Assembly: GCA_018969425.1 (NCBI GenBank)
Contig: JAGWYJ010000034.1
Span: forward strand, 1-35,761
Length of the DNA: 35,761 nt
Direction of reading: 5' to 3'
Source: Alphaproteobacteria bacterium
GTDB taxonomy: Bacteria > Pseudomonadota > Alphaproteobacteria > Caulobacterales > Hyphomonadaceae
The notes beneath the pieces are model-generated. The model did no database searches. It saw only the letters and a list, made by a program, of their open reading frames with translations, and was not told where the DNA came from. Positions within the stretch are counted from its first letter, which is position 1. Each line of letters starts with the position of its first letter. Shown one piece after another: positions 19,850-27,097 of the stretch. Both the position numbers and the translations under genes were made by a program.

Positions 19850-21442
19850 ATGACGTTTGACGAGCTCAGTCTCGATCCCAGGATCCTCGAAGCGGTCAAG
19901 GCCGCGGGGTACACGACCCCGACACCCATCCAGGCGCAGGGGATCCCCGCCGTGCTCGGGGGACGGGACATCACCGGCATAGCTCAGACCGGAACGGGCA
20001 AGACCGCAGCCTTTGTGCTGCCCATGATCCACAAGCTCGGTCAGGGCCGGGCCAAGGCGCGCATGCCCCGCTCGCTTATCCTTGAACCGACGCGCGAACT
20101 CGCCGCTCAGGTCGCTGAAAATTTCGAGAAGTACGGCGCGAACTACAAGCTCAACATGGCCCTGCTCATCGGCGGGGTGTCGTTTGGCGATCAGGATAAG
20201 AAGCTGATGGCCGGCGTCGACGTGCTGATCGCGACCCCGGGTCGCCTCATGGACCATTTCGAGCGAGGCAAGCTCCTTCTGACCGGCGTGCAGATGCTGG
20301 TGATCGATGAGGCCGACCGGATGCTCGACATGGGGTTCATCCCCGACATTGAGAAGATCTGCGGCTTCCTGCCGAAAACGCGCCAGACGATGCTGTTTTC
20401 CGCAACCATGCCCCCGGAAATCACCCGTCTGGCTACGCAGTTCCAGTCCGATCCGGTGCGGATCGAAGTCAGCCGACCCGCCACGACCGCGGCGACGATT
20501 ACCCAGTACATGACTCATTCCCCGTCTAACGACGATACGGTCAAGCGGGCTGTCCTCCGGGCTATCATCCGGGCGCGCAGCACGGATAGCGGAATCGTGT
20601 TCTGCAACCGCAAGCGTGAAGTCGATGTGGTCGCAAAGTCCCTCGCGAGCCACGGCTTCGACGCCGCAGCCATTCACGGCGACCTGCCGCAATCCCAGCG
20701 CACCCAGACCCTCGAACGCTTCAGGAGCGGCGAGCTCAAGCTCCTGGTGGCGTCCGACGTGGCCGCCCGGGGGCTGGACATTCCCGAAGTGAGCCAGGTC
20801 TTCAACTACGCCCCGCCCCCGAATTCCGATGACTATGTGCACCGGATCGGGCGCACCGGACGCGCCGGACGGTCAGGGGAAAGCTTCACCATCGTGTCTC
20901 CCGGCGATACGCGTCTCTGGGACGCCGTGGTGAAACGCATTGGTCGCGACGTCGAAGTCTTCTCGCCCGAAGGGCTGGAGGAGATGGTTTCGGAGGCTCG
21001 CGGCCGCGCCCCGGCGCCCGGCCGGAGCGGCCGAGGCGCGAAGGCCCGGGACGACCGCGCCCCCGGCCGCGGCGGGCGTCGTCGTTCAGGACGCGAGCGA
21101 GAGGCGGCGCCGGCGCAGGAAGACCTGAAGCCCAGGGACAACGTCGAGGCGAGCCTCGAGCCGCCGGAAGCGTCCTCACAGCCGGCAGCTTCTGACGTCG
21201 AGAGCCAGACGACCCAACCGCCCCGCGAAGGGGGCAGATCCGGCAGGAGACGCCAGGAGCGCGGCGGTCGCCCCCCCGCCTCGTCGTCAGGGGACGGCGG
21301 GTCCGCGCGTGAGCGTTCAGGGCCAGGCCGCCCGTCCAGGTCGTCCGAAGACGGCGACGGAGCGGGACCCAGCTTCCGCGGCATGGGCGATCATGTGCCT
21401 GCCTTCCTCCTTCGCGCGGTTCGCCCTCCCCCGGAGAGCTGA
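19850..21442 (+). CDS. DEAD-box ATP-dependent RNA helicase (RhlE-like)
   Basis: A 530-residue RNA helicase with all core motifs: Q motif TTPTPIQAQGIP, motif I AQTGTGKTAAF, Ia PTRELAAQV, Ib ATPGRL, II DEADRMLDMGF, III SATMP, and VI HRIGRTGRAGR. After residue about 380 comes a long Arg/Gly/Pro/Ser-rich, probably disordered RNA-binding tail. It ends in a short ordered-looking GMGDHVPAFLLR segment. It likely acts in ribosome assembly or RNA turnover. A TTG at 19808 could extend the frame, but ATG 19850 begins the conserved MTFDELSLDPRILEAV. A TTGACT-N16-TATTGC sequence at 19750-19777 could be a weak promoter. Confidence 0.94.
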   Translation: MTFDELSLDPRILEAVKAAGYTTPTPIQAQGIPAVLGGRDITGIAQTGTGKTAAFVLPMIHKLGQGRAKARMPRSLILEPTRELAAQVAENFEKYGANYKLNMALLIGGVSFGDQDKKLMAGVDVLIATPGRLMDHFERGKLLLTGVQMLVIDEADRMLDMGFIPDIEKICGFLPKTRQTMLFSATMPPEITRLATQFQSDPVRIEVSRPATTAATITQYMTHSPSNDDTVKRAVLRAIIRARSTDSGIVFCNRKREVDVVAKSLASHGFDAAAIHGDLPQSQRTQTLERFRSGELKLLVASDVAARGLDIPEVSQVFNYAPPPNSDDYVHRIGRTGRAGRSGESFTIVSPGDTRLWDAVVKRIGRDVEVFSPEGLEEMVSEARGRAPAPGRSGRGAKARDDRAPGRGGRRRSGREREAAPAQEDLKPRDNVEASLEPPEASSQPAASDVESQTTQPPREGGRSGRRRQERGGRPPASSSGDGGSARERSGPGRPSRSSEDGDGAGPSFRGMGDHVPAFLLRAVRPPPES

Positions 21443-21448
21443 AGGACG

Positions 21449-21477
21449 GTTAATTGCCTCGCGATCGACGAATTAAC
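21449..21477. promoter_or_regulatory. Inverted repeat upstream of the diguanylate cyclase gene
   Basis: Perfect 7-bp arms GTTAATT and AATTAAC, 15 bases apart, in an AT-richer patch between the helicase and the GGDEF gene. Each arm carries TTAA(C), a CtrA-like half-site, but the spacing is not the TTAA-N7-TTAA of a full CtrA box. A regulator-binding site is plausible, not proven. Confidence 0.3.
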
Positions 21478-21568
21478 GCAAAGCGTGAGCTTTCCTTTAG
21501 CTAATCTTCAATGGCTCTGCCTTACTCCTCCCGCAAGTCAGTCGGTCAGGGGGGCGAAAGTCCGGGCG

Positions 21569-22630
21569 ATGCTCACCAGTGAGTTTTATGGCCCCGCAGG
21601 CAAGGTACTGGGTTACCGGACGATCGATCAGATCGTGCGGCAGGAACTTCCTGTGAGCCCCCAGAACTATGAAGTCTGGCTCTCCTATGCGTCCCGTTCC
21701 ATGCCTGATCTCGCTCAGGAGATGGACGCATTGCTGGGAGCCGGCCGCCCCATTACGGGCGCGGAGATGGAAGACCTCTACGACCGCTTCTTTTCAACGA
21801 CGCAGCTTTCCACCCAGGTCATGGAGACCGGATCGCGTATTGCGCGCGAGATTACGGAAGCTCTCGACGCGCTCGGCAATGCGGGCGCGACCGCACAGCG
21901 CTACAGCACGACGCTGTCCACGGCTGCGCAGACCCTTGACAGTCCGTCCATCGACCGGCCCCTCCTCAAGGGCCTGATCCAGCTTCTGGCCTCATCGACC
22001 CAGGAGATGGTCCAGCAGAACCAGGCCCTGACACAGAAGCTGTCGCGGTCGTCTGACGAAATGCAGAACCTGCGCAAGACCCTTCATCAGGCTCGCGCCG
22101 AAGCTCTCACAGACTGCCTGACCGGGGTCGCCAACCGGAAGCTTTTCGAAGAAACGCTGAAGACCCGCCGGGATGAGGCCGACGAATCCGGCGCGCCTCT
22201 CACGCTCCTCTTCTGCGACATCGATCATTTCAAGCGCTTCAACGACACCTGGGGGCACCAGACAGGAGATCAGGTGATCAAGTTCGTCGCAGCGGCTCTT
22301 GGCAAGCACGCCCTGCCGGATCACCTCGTCGCCCGCTATGGGGGCGAGGAGTTCGCCGTTATCATGCCGCGCACCACCCTTGAGGACGCTGCCCGGATCG
22401 CAGAGACCATGCGTTCCTCGATTGAGGCCAAGCGCCTTGTGCGACGCGCCACAAATGAGAGCATCGGTACGGTGACGGCCTCGTTCGGCTGCGCCCTTTA
22501 CATCCCTGGCGAACCGGCAAGCGATCTTGTCGCTCGCGCCGATGCGCTTCTCTACGCCTCGAAGCGCGGCGGACGAAACCGGATCTCGACAGACCAGACC
22601 CTCCCGGGGGCAGGTCAGTTCGCCGCCTGA
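21569..22630 (+). CDS. Diguanylate cyclase (GGDEF domain)
   Basis: A soluble 353-residue c-di-GMP synthase candidate. The N-terminal roughly 170 residues are helical with a coiled-coil-like stretch (QEMVQQNQALTQKLSRSSDEMQNLRKTL), with no transmembrane segment. The C-terminal GGDEF domain has DCLTGVANRKLFEE, LLFCDIDHFKRFNDTWGHQTGD and an active-site GGEEF (ARYGGEEFAVIMP), so it should be catalytically competent. The inhibitory I-site RxxD, normally five residues before GG(D/E)EF, reads LPDH, so product feedback is probably lost. A GTG at 21485 could extend it by 28 residues; the ATG at 21569 starts the recognisable helical domain. It lies upstream of the flagellin gene on the same strand, a sensible place for a motility regulator. 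Confidence 0.92.
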   Translation: MLTSEFYGPAGKVLGYRTIDQIVRQELPVSPQNYEVWLSYASRSMPDLAQEMDALLGAGRPITGAEMEDLYDRFFSTTQLSTQVMETGSRIAREITEALDALGNAGATAQRYSTTLSTAAQTLDSPSIDRPLLKGLIQLLASSTQEMVQQNQALTQKLSRSSDEMQNLRKTLHQARAEALTDCLTGVANRKLFEETLKTRRDEADESGAPLTLLFCDIDHFKRFNDTWGHQTGDQVIKFVAAALGKHALPDHLVARYGGEEFAVIMPRTTLEDAARIAETMRSSIEAKRLVRRATNESIGTVTASFGCALYIPGEPASDLVARADALLYASKRGGRNRISTDQTLPGAGQFAA

Positions 22631-22963
22631 GGCGGTTGCGATCCTGCTGCAAAACGTCTCGCTGGCGGGCTTTTCAGGCGCTCGACCCCGATCCGGTCGC
22701 ATTCGCCCCCCCCTTGTCGCAGCTGCCCCCCCTCCGCCAAGCACCAGCTCGGCTTTCAGGCCCTCTCCATCGCCAATCAGGCCCCGCAGATGATTTTGTC
22801 CCTGTTCAGGGGGTGAAAGCTCGCCGGAAGCTGAAGACCTCTGCCTGCAGCCATGCCCATCGATGGGACCGCTGGCGTTTACTCCCGATTAAGCGAATCA
22901 GCGCGGTTTTGGACCCATGTGTATTTAGATCGACAGAATGTCGGTCGGGTTCAGGCAGGCAGA
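22631..22963. other. Gap between diguanylate cyclase and flagellin genes
   Basis: 333 bases with no intact gene. The first part is C-rich (homopolymer-like C runs at about 22706-22735). The middle contains the flagellin 3'-end relic listed separately. The last part (22817-22963) should contain the flagellin promoter, but I find no good sigma-54 (TGGCAC-N5-TTGC) or sigma-28 match. Small open frames crossing the gap show no protein-like features. Confidence 0.6.
22739..22816 (+). pseudogene. Relic of a flagellin gene 3' end
   Basis: These 78 bases match the last 78 bases of the neighbouring flagellin gene (25364-25441) at 72 of 78 positions, with no gaps; the final 39 bases including the TGA stop are identical. 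Translated in frame the relic reads KHQLGFQALSIANQAPQMIL then SLFRG-stop, against KQQLGTQALSIANQAPQMIL in the intact gene. No flagellin coding sequence precedes it; the upstream DNA is C-rich and unrelated. It is best explained as what is left of a tandem flagellin gene after deletion or recombination, or as a partial duplication of the 3' end. Confidence 0.9.
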
Positions 22964-25441
22964 ATGCTGGGGGTGAACTTCAACCGCGCATCGGCGGACG
23001 CCGTCCAGGCGCTCCAGCTCCTGATGCGCGAGGCGCGTCAGGTCGAAACGCGCGTCGCCACCGGCCTCAAGGTCTCCGATCCACGGGATAACGGCGCTGT
23101 CTACGCCATCGCCATGGGACAAAAATCCCGCATCGCCTCCTATGTCTCAATCGATGAGGGAATCTCCCGGGCGAAAGGGCTGATTGATGCGACCCTCGCC
23201 GCAGGATCCTCAATCTCCGAAATCCTCAAACAGATGAAGACCGCGACCAGCGCCGCGCTCAGCGAAGACCTGACGTCCGAACAGAGGCTTGCGCTCCAAT
23301 CAGATTATGACGCCCTGCGCTCTCAGATCGACCGTATCGCTTCGGCCGCCAGGTTCAGCGGCGCCAACATCGCCGCTCCGGGCGGAAGCGATCTCGACGT
23401 CGTGATCTCCGATCAGTCCTCTCTGAACGCGGCCCAGAAAATCCGCACCTCCAACAGCGTCGTCACGCCCTCCGCAATCCAGATCGCATCGCGATCTGCG
23501 ACAGGGGTGCTCCATAATGGCGTTCTCGATTCGATTCACACCGGGGCAAAGATATCCGCTGACGGTCGCTACGTCGCGTTCGTATCGACCGCCACAAACC
23601 TGACGCCGGACGATACGACGTCATATCAGGACATCTTTGTGAAGGATCTTCAGACAGGGGGGATCACCCGCGTCTCAACCAACGCTTCGGGAGTTCCATC
23701 TGTTGGCAACACCTATCTGATGGACTTCTCCCGGGATGGGAACCTGGTCCTGTTCGCGTCAACCGCTCCGGGGTTCGTCCCCGGAGACACGAATGGTTTT
23801 TTGGACGTCTTCGTGAAGAACATACAGACAGGAGCGGTGACACGGGTCTCCACATCCGCTTCAGGCGCCCAGGGGAACTCATCCAGCTGGGGAGGCTCAT
23901 TTTCTGCGGACAACCGCTATGTGCTGTTCGACAGTGCCTCAAGCAATCTCGTGTCCGGGGATACGAACAATCGCGACGATGTTTTTCTGAAGGATCTCCA
24001 GACAGGCGCCATCACGCGCCTCTCAACGGGAAGCGCGGGCCAGCAGGCGACGGGCGCTTCCTACAGAGGTACGCTGTCCTCTGATGCGCGCCTTGCCGTG
24101 TTTGAGAGCGAAGCGTCGAACATTGTTTCCGGCGACACGAATGGGGCCGGTGATCTCTTCCTCAAAAACATTGAGACAGGGGTCCTCACCCGGATCTCTA
24201 CAGATTCCTCCGGCGCCCAGGCCAATGGCTCCAGCTTCTACGCGGCCATGTCTTCTGATGGACGGTTCGTGGCGTTCAGCAGCAACGCCACCAATCTTGT
24301 GCCGGGAGACACAAACGGTCAGGCGGATCTCTTCCTGAAGGATCTTCAGACGGGCGCCGTGTCACGGATTTCAACCGACGCCTCAGGGGCGCAAGCTACG
24401 GGCGGAGGCAGCCCGCCTCCTTTCTGGCCGCCCGGCAGCATATTTGCGTCCTTCTCCGGGGATGGCCGCTATATCGCCTTTCAGAGCACCGCCGCCAATC
24501 TTGTTCCGGGAGACACAAACGATCAGTCGGACATATTCATCAAGGATCTTCAGACAGGCGAGATTATTCGCGTCTCAGCAGACGCCTCTGGCGGGCAGTC
24601 TAACAGTCACAGCGTTTTTCCCAGCTTCTCCTTCGACGGGCGGTCGGTGGCCTTCATCAGTGACGCTGACAACCTCGTCCCAGGAGACGCCAACGGGCAA
24701 GCCGACGTTTTTGTTCGCAGCCTTTCCTCCACCAGTGCTGGCCTCATTCCCGGCCTTGCGGGCTATGTTGTCGGCAACGCCGGAGTGACGACCGCCGACG
24801 ATACCCAGTTCCGGATCGACGGAACTCTCATCGGAACGGTCGACATCACCGCAACCATGACTGTGGCGGACTATCTCGAAGCGGTCTCGACCAGCACAGG
24901 CGGGCGCGTCTCCGCACGCTACGACCTCTCCGCCGGAGAGTTCACCTACGAGACCGCCGCCATCTCAGGGGGCCAGGGCGTTCTCACGCTCACGTCAGCG
25001 GGAACCGCCCGATCCTGGCTCGGACACGGGCTCACAGGCGCAAACGATACCTCCGGACAACCTGCGGTCATCACCCTCACCGATCAGGACTGGACGGTTG
25101 GAGGATCAGGCGCCCTCTCCGGCGTCTCCTCCGGCTCAGGGCAGCTCCTCACCGCTGGCGGCGCCAGCCTCGCCAATGCGGCCCTCGATACCGCCCTCGT
25201 CAATCTCAACGCTCAGATGGCTCTTCTCGGAGCCAAGGCCAAGGCGATCGAGCTGCAGGACAGGTTCAACGCCTCTTTCCTCTCAACCATGGAGAAAAAC
25301 CTCTCCAATCTTGTCGACGCCGACCTCGCCCGCGAAAGCGCGCGCCTCCAGTCCCTCCAGATCAAGCAGCAGCTCGGAACGCAGGCCCTCTCCATCGCCA
25401 ACCAGGCCCCGCAGATGATTTTGTCCCTGTTCAGGGGGTGA
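22964..25441 (+). CDS. Flagellin with a seven-bladed beta-propeller insertion
   Basis: An 825-residue chimeric flagellin. Residues 1 to about 165 are the N-terminal D0/D1 helices (VNFNRASADAVQALQLL, ETRVATGLKVSDPRDNGAVY, YDALRSQIDRIASAARFSG). Residues about 197-588 contain seven repeats of the type SxDGRYVAFxSxATNLVPGD, then NG-x-D-[IV]F-[VL]KDLQTGxxTRVST, typical of bacterial PD40/TolB-like propellers. Residues about 590-744 are a beta-rich linker (DYLEAVSTSTGGRVSARYDL resembles flagellin/hook IN repeats). Residues about 745-825 are the C-terminal D1/D0 helices (LVNLNAQMALLGAKAKAI, LARESARLQSLQIKQQLG) ending SLFRG. Ordinary alphaproteobacterial flagellins have about 270-500 residues. The ATG at 22964 begins the flagellin homology; the frame opens upstream to 22853 without family-like sequence. 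The propeller should project from the filament surface; its ligand is unknown. The helices needed for export and polymerisation look intact, so it is probably a functional, perhaps minor, flagellin. Confidence 0.93.
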   Translation: MLGVNFNRASADAVQALQLLMREARQVETRVATGLKVSDPRDNGAVYAIAMGQKSRIASYVSIDEGISRAKGLIDATLAAGSSISEILKQMKTATSAALSEDLTSEQRLALQSDYDALRSQIDRIASAARFSGANIAAPGGSDLDVVISDQSSLNAAQKIRTSNSVVTPSAIQIASRSATGVLHNGVLDSIHTGAKISADGRYVAFVSTATNLTPDDTTSYQDIFVKDLQTGGITRVSTNASGVPSVGNTYLMDFSRDGNLVLFASTAPGFVPGDTNGFLDVFVKNIQTGAVTRVSTSASGAQGNSSSWGGSFSADNRYVLFDSASSNLVSGDTNNRDDVFLKDLQTGAITRLSTGSAGQQATGASYRGTLSSDARLAVFESEASNIVSGDTNGAGDLFLKNIETGVLTRISTDSSGAQANGSSFYAAMSSDGRFVAFSSNATNLVPGDTNGQADLFLKDLQTGAVSRISTDASGAQATGGGSPPPFWPPGSIFASFSGDGRYIAFQSTAANLVPGDTNDQSDIFIKDLQTGEIIRVSADASGGQSNSHSVFPSFSFDGRSVAFISDADNLVPGDANGQADVFVRSLSSTSAGLIPGLAGYVVGNAGVTTADDTQFRIDGTLIGTVDITATMTVADYLEAVSTSTGGRVSARYDLSAGEFTYETAAISGGQGVLTLTSAGTARSWLGHGLTGANDTSGQPAVITLTDQDWTVGGSGALSGVSSGSGQLLTAGGASLANAALDTALVNLNAQMALLGAKAKAIELQDRFNASFLSTMEKNLSNLVDADLARESARLQSLQIKQQLGTQALSIANQAPQMILSLFRG
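23552..24730 (+). repeat. Seven tandem propeller-blade repeats, 174-bp period
   Basis: The codon pair beginning the KDLQTG-type motif falls at 23642, 23816, 23990, 24164, 24338, 24542 and 24716. Steps are 174, 174, 174, 174, 204 and 174 bases, so units are exactly 58 codons apart, with one extra 30 bases (10 codons, GGGSPPPFWPPGS region) between units 5 and 6. DNA identity is still visible between units: AAGGATCTTCAGAC is found in units 1, 5 and 6, and GCCGGGAGACACAAACG-like stretches in units 5 and 6. Internal duplication within this gene is therefore the likely origin. Confidence 0.93.
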
Positions 25442-25554
25442 GGTTTTTCAGGTTGCGTCATTCCCCTCTGGCCGATCCGCTGCAAGCAGACTAGCCTCGT
25501 CCAGCTTCTGTCGAACCTGATGATAGCGTTGTCGTACGCGTTTCGAGACTTGCG

Positions 25555-26262
25555 ATGTTCAGCCTTTCAGACACCCTCGATACGTCCGCTCTCACTGGGC
25601 AATACGCCGTCTCAAAGCGTCTGCAGATCCAGAATTTCCTCAGCAAGGACGCGGCTGATCTCCTCGCGGGGCGACTTGAAGGGCTTCCATGGCGCCTCGC
25701 GCTCAACAGCGGCCCCCGACACGTCGATCTTCCGGTCGACAGCCTGCCCTCCCTCGGAGACGCGCGCGTGACCGCCATACGCGCCGAGGTCCGAAAGGCG
25801 GCGGCCAACGGGTTTCAATATCTCTACGAAACCTTTCCGATCGCCGACCTGAAGGAGGCTGGCGAGCTCAAGGAGGCCGCGCTCCTCGAGATCTTCGAGT
25901 TCATGAACTCGTCTCGCGTGCTCACCCGCCTTGCCGAGATCACCGGGCTTCAGGCCGACTTCTGCGATATGCAGGCGACCCGGTACCGACCCGGGCACTT
26001 CCTGACCACTCACTCGGACGAAGCTCCCGGAAAGAACCGTCGTTTCGCCTACGTCCTTTCCTTAAGTCCGATCTGGCGTCCGACATGGGGCGGACAGCTG
26101 CAGTTTTTAGATGAGGATGGACGCGTCATCGAGGCCTTTGTCCCGACCTACAACGCCCTCAGCGTGTTTACGGTTCCAAGCCCGCATCATGTCAGTCAGG
26201 TCGCCGATTTCGCCCCGGTCGACCGCCTCTCTCTCACGGGCTGGTTTCGGACACGGTCCTGA
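25555..26262 (+). CDS. 2-oxoglutarate/Fe(II)-dependent oxygenase (prolyl 4-hydroxylase-like)
   Basis: A 235-residue protein with a double-stranded beta-helix oxygenase domain in its C-terminal half. The iron ligands are H153 and D155 (FLTTHSDEAPG) and H211 (PSPHHVSQV); the 2-oxoglutarate-binding residue is R224 (DRLSLTGWF). The WGGQLQFLDEDG segment is the usual core strand pair of the P4H-like family (PF13640 type). It should couple decarboxylation of 2-oxoglutarate to hydroxylation of an unknown substrate, possibly a protein. It starts at ATG 25555, 113 bases after the flagellin stop and on the same strand, and converges on sufA with an 11-base gap. A role in modifying the flagellin is possible but purely positional. 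Confidence 0.88.
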   Translation: MFSLSDTLDTSALTGQYAVSKRLQIQNFLSKDAADLLAGRLEGLPWRLALNSGPRHVDLPVDSLPSLGDARVTAIRAEVRKAAANGFQYLYETFPIADLKEAGELKEAALLEIFEFMNSSRVLTRLAEITGLQADFCDMQATRYRPGHFLTTHSDEAPGKNRRFAYVLSLSPIWRPTWGGQLQFLDEDGRVIEAFVPTYNALSVFTVPSPHHVSQVADFAPVDRLSLTGWFRTRS

Positions 26263-26273
26263 CCCTCAGGCCC

Positions 26274-26636
26274 TCAGGATTCAGCAGCGGCCGGAACGAT
26301 TGTGACGCTCTCCCCGCAACCGCAGGCGTCCGTCTGGTTCGGATTGCGAAACACAAACTTCGAGGCGAGGTCCGTGGTCTCAAAATCGATCACGCTGCCA
26401 AGCAGAAAGAGGACCGCCTTGCCGTCAATGACGATGTCGACGCCCTTGTCCGTGACCACCTCATCGAGCGCCGAGGGGGCGTCGGCATAGGTCATCACAT
26501 ACTCCATGCCCGCGCATCCGGCGTTCTTGACGCCGACACGAAGAAAGCCTGCGCTTCGATCCGCCATGACCTCGCGCACGCGCGCAGCGGCGGCGTCGGT
26601 GAGAGTGACTACAGGAGGGCGAGGACGACGAGCCAT
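26274..26636 (-). CDS. sufA: Fe-S cluster assembly A-type carrier SufA
   Basis: A 120-residue A-type carrier (HesB/IscA family) that accepts clusters from SufBCD and delivers them to target proteins. The three conserved cluster cysteines are present: C41 (VKNAGCAGMEYV), C105 and C107 (QTDACGCGES). The LFLLGSVIDFETTDLASKFVFRNPN block is typical of SufA/ErpA proteins. Being the last gene of the SUF operon favours SufA. It is 30 bases downstream of sufT. Confidence 0.94.
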   Translation of the reverse strand: MARRPRPPVVTLTDAAAARVREVMADRSAGFLRVGVKNAGCAGMEYVMTYADAPSALDEVVTDKGVDIVIDGKAVLFLLGSVIDFETTDLASKFVFRNPNQTDACGCGESVTIVPAAAES

Positions 26637-26666
26637 GATGGGTTATGTGCGATCGATGAGCCGGGA

Positions 26667-27089
26667 TTACAACATGTTGAGCTGAAGACGCGCTTCATCC
26701 GACATTCGTGAAGGATCCCACGGGGGATCGAAAACGATCACCGCTTTTGCGGACGTCACCCCTTCGACCTTCAAGGCCGCCTCCTCGACCCAGCCCGGCA
26801 TCTCGCCGGCCACCGGGCAGGCCGGCGCAGTCAGCGTCATCTCGATATCGACATGACGTTCATCGCTGATATCCACCTTGTAAATCAGCCCAAGCTCATA
26901 GATGTCGACGGGTATCTCAGGATCATAGACCTGCTTGAATCTGAGGATCAGATCGTCGGTAATACGGTCGAGTTCGGCCTGAGGAATGGGCGCAGGCGCA
27001 CCTGTCGCGGGGGATGCGACCGAAGGCGTGACCTGAGGAGCGACCTGAGCCGCGCCCGGAGACCCGTCTGGAGTGATGTCATCAGCCAT
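26667..27089 (-). CDS. sufT: SUF system assembly protein SufT (DUF59/MIP18 family)
   Basis: A 140-residue protein with a low-complexity Pro/Ala/Thr N-terminus (about 35 residues) followed by the DUF59 domain: DDLILRFKQVYDPEIPVDIYELGLIY, then the conserved cysteine in MTLTAPACPVAGEMPGW and VVFDPPW-type ending (VIVFDPPWDPSRM). SufT/MIP18-like proteins help mature Fe-S proteins under high demand; the mechanism is unsettled. It lies between sufS (8-base gap) and sufA in the operon. Confidence 0.93.
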   Translation of the reverse strand: MADDITPDGSPGAAQVAPQVTPSVASPATGAPAPIPQAELDRITDDLILRFKQVYDPEIPVDIYELGLIYKVDISDERHVDIEMTLTAPACPVAGEMPGWVEEAALKVEGVTSAKAVIVFDPPWDPSRMSDEARLQLNML

Positions 27090-27097
27090 GCGCGTCT

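Noticed and set aside
22631-22963. Sigma-54 or sigma-28 flagellar promoter before the flagellin gene
   Set aside because: Looked for TGGCAC-N5-TTGC and TAAA-N15-GCCGATAA; only poor partial matches were seen, so none is called.
23552-24730. CRISPR-like tandem repetition
   Set aside because: The repeats are long, diverged and in frame, encoding propeller blades; there are no short identical repeats with unique spacers.
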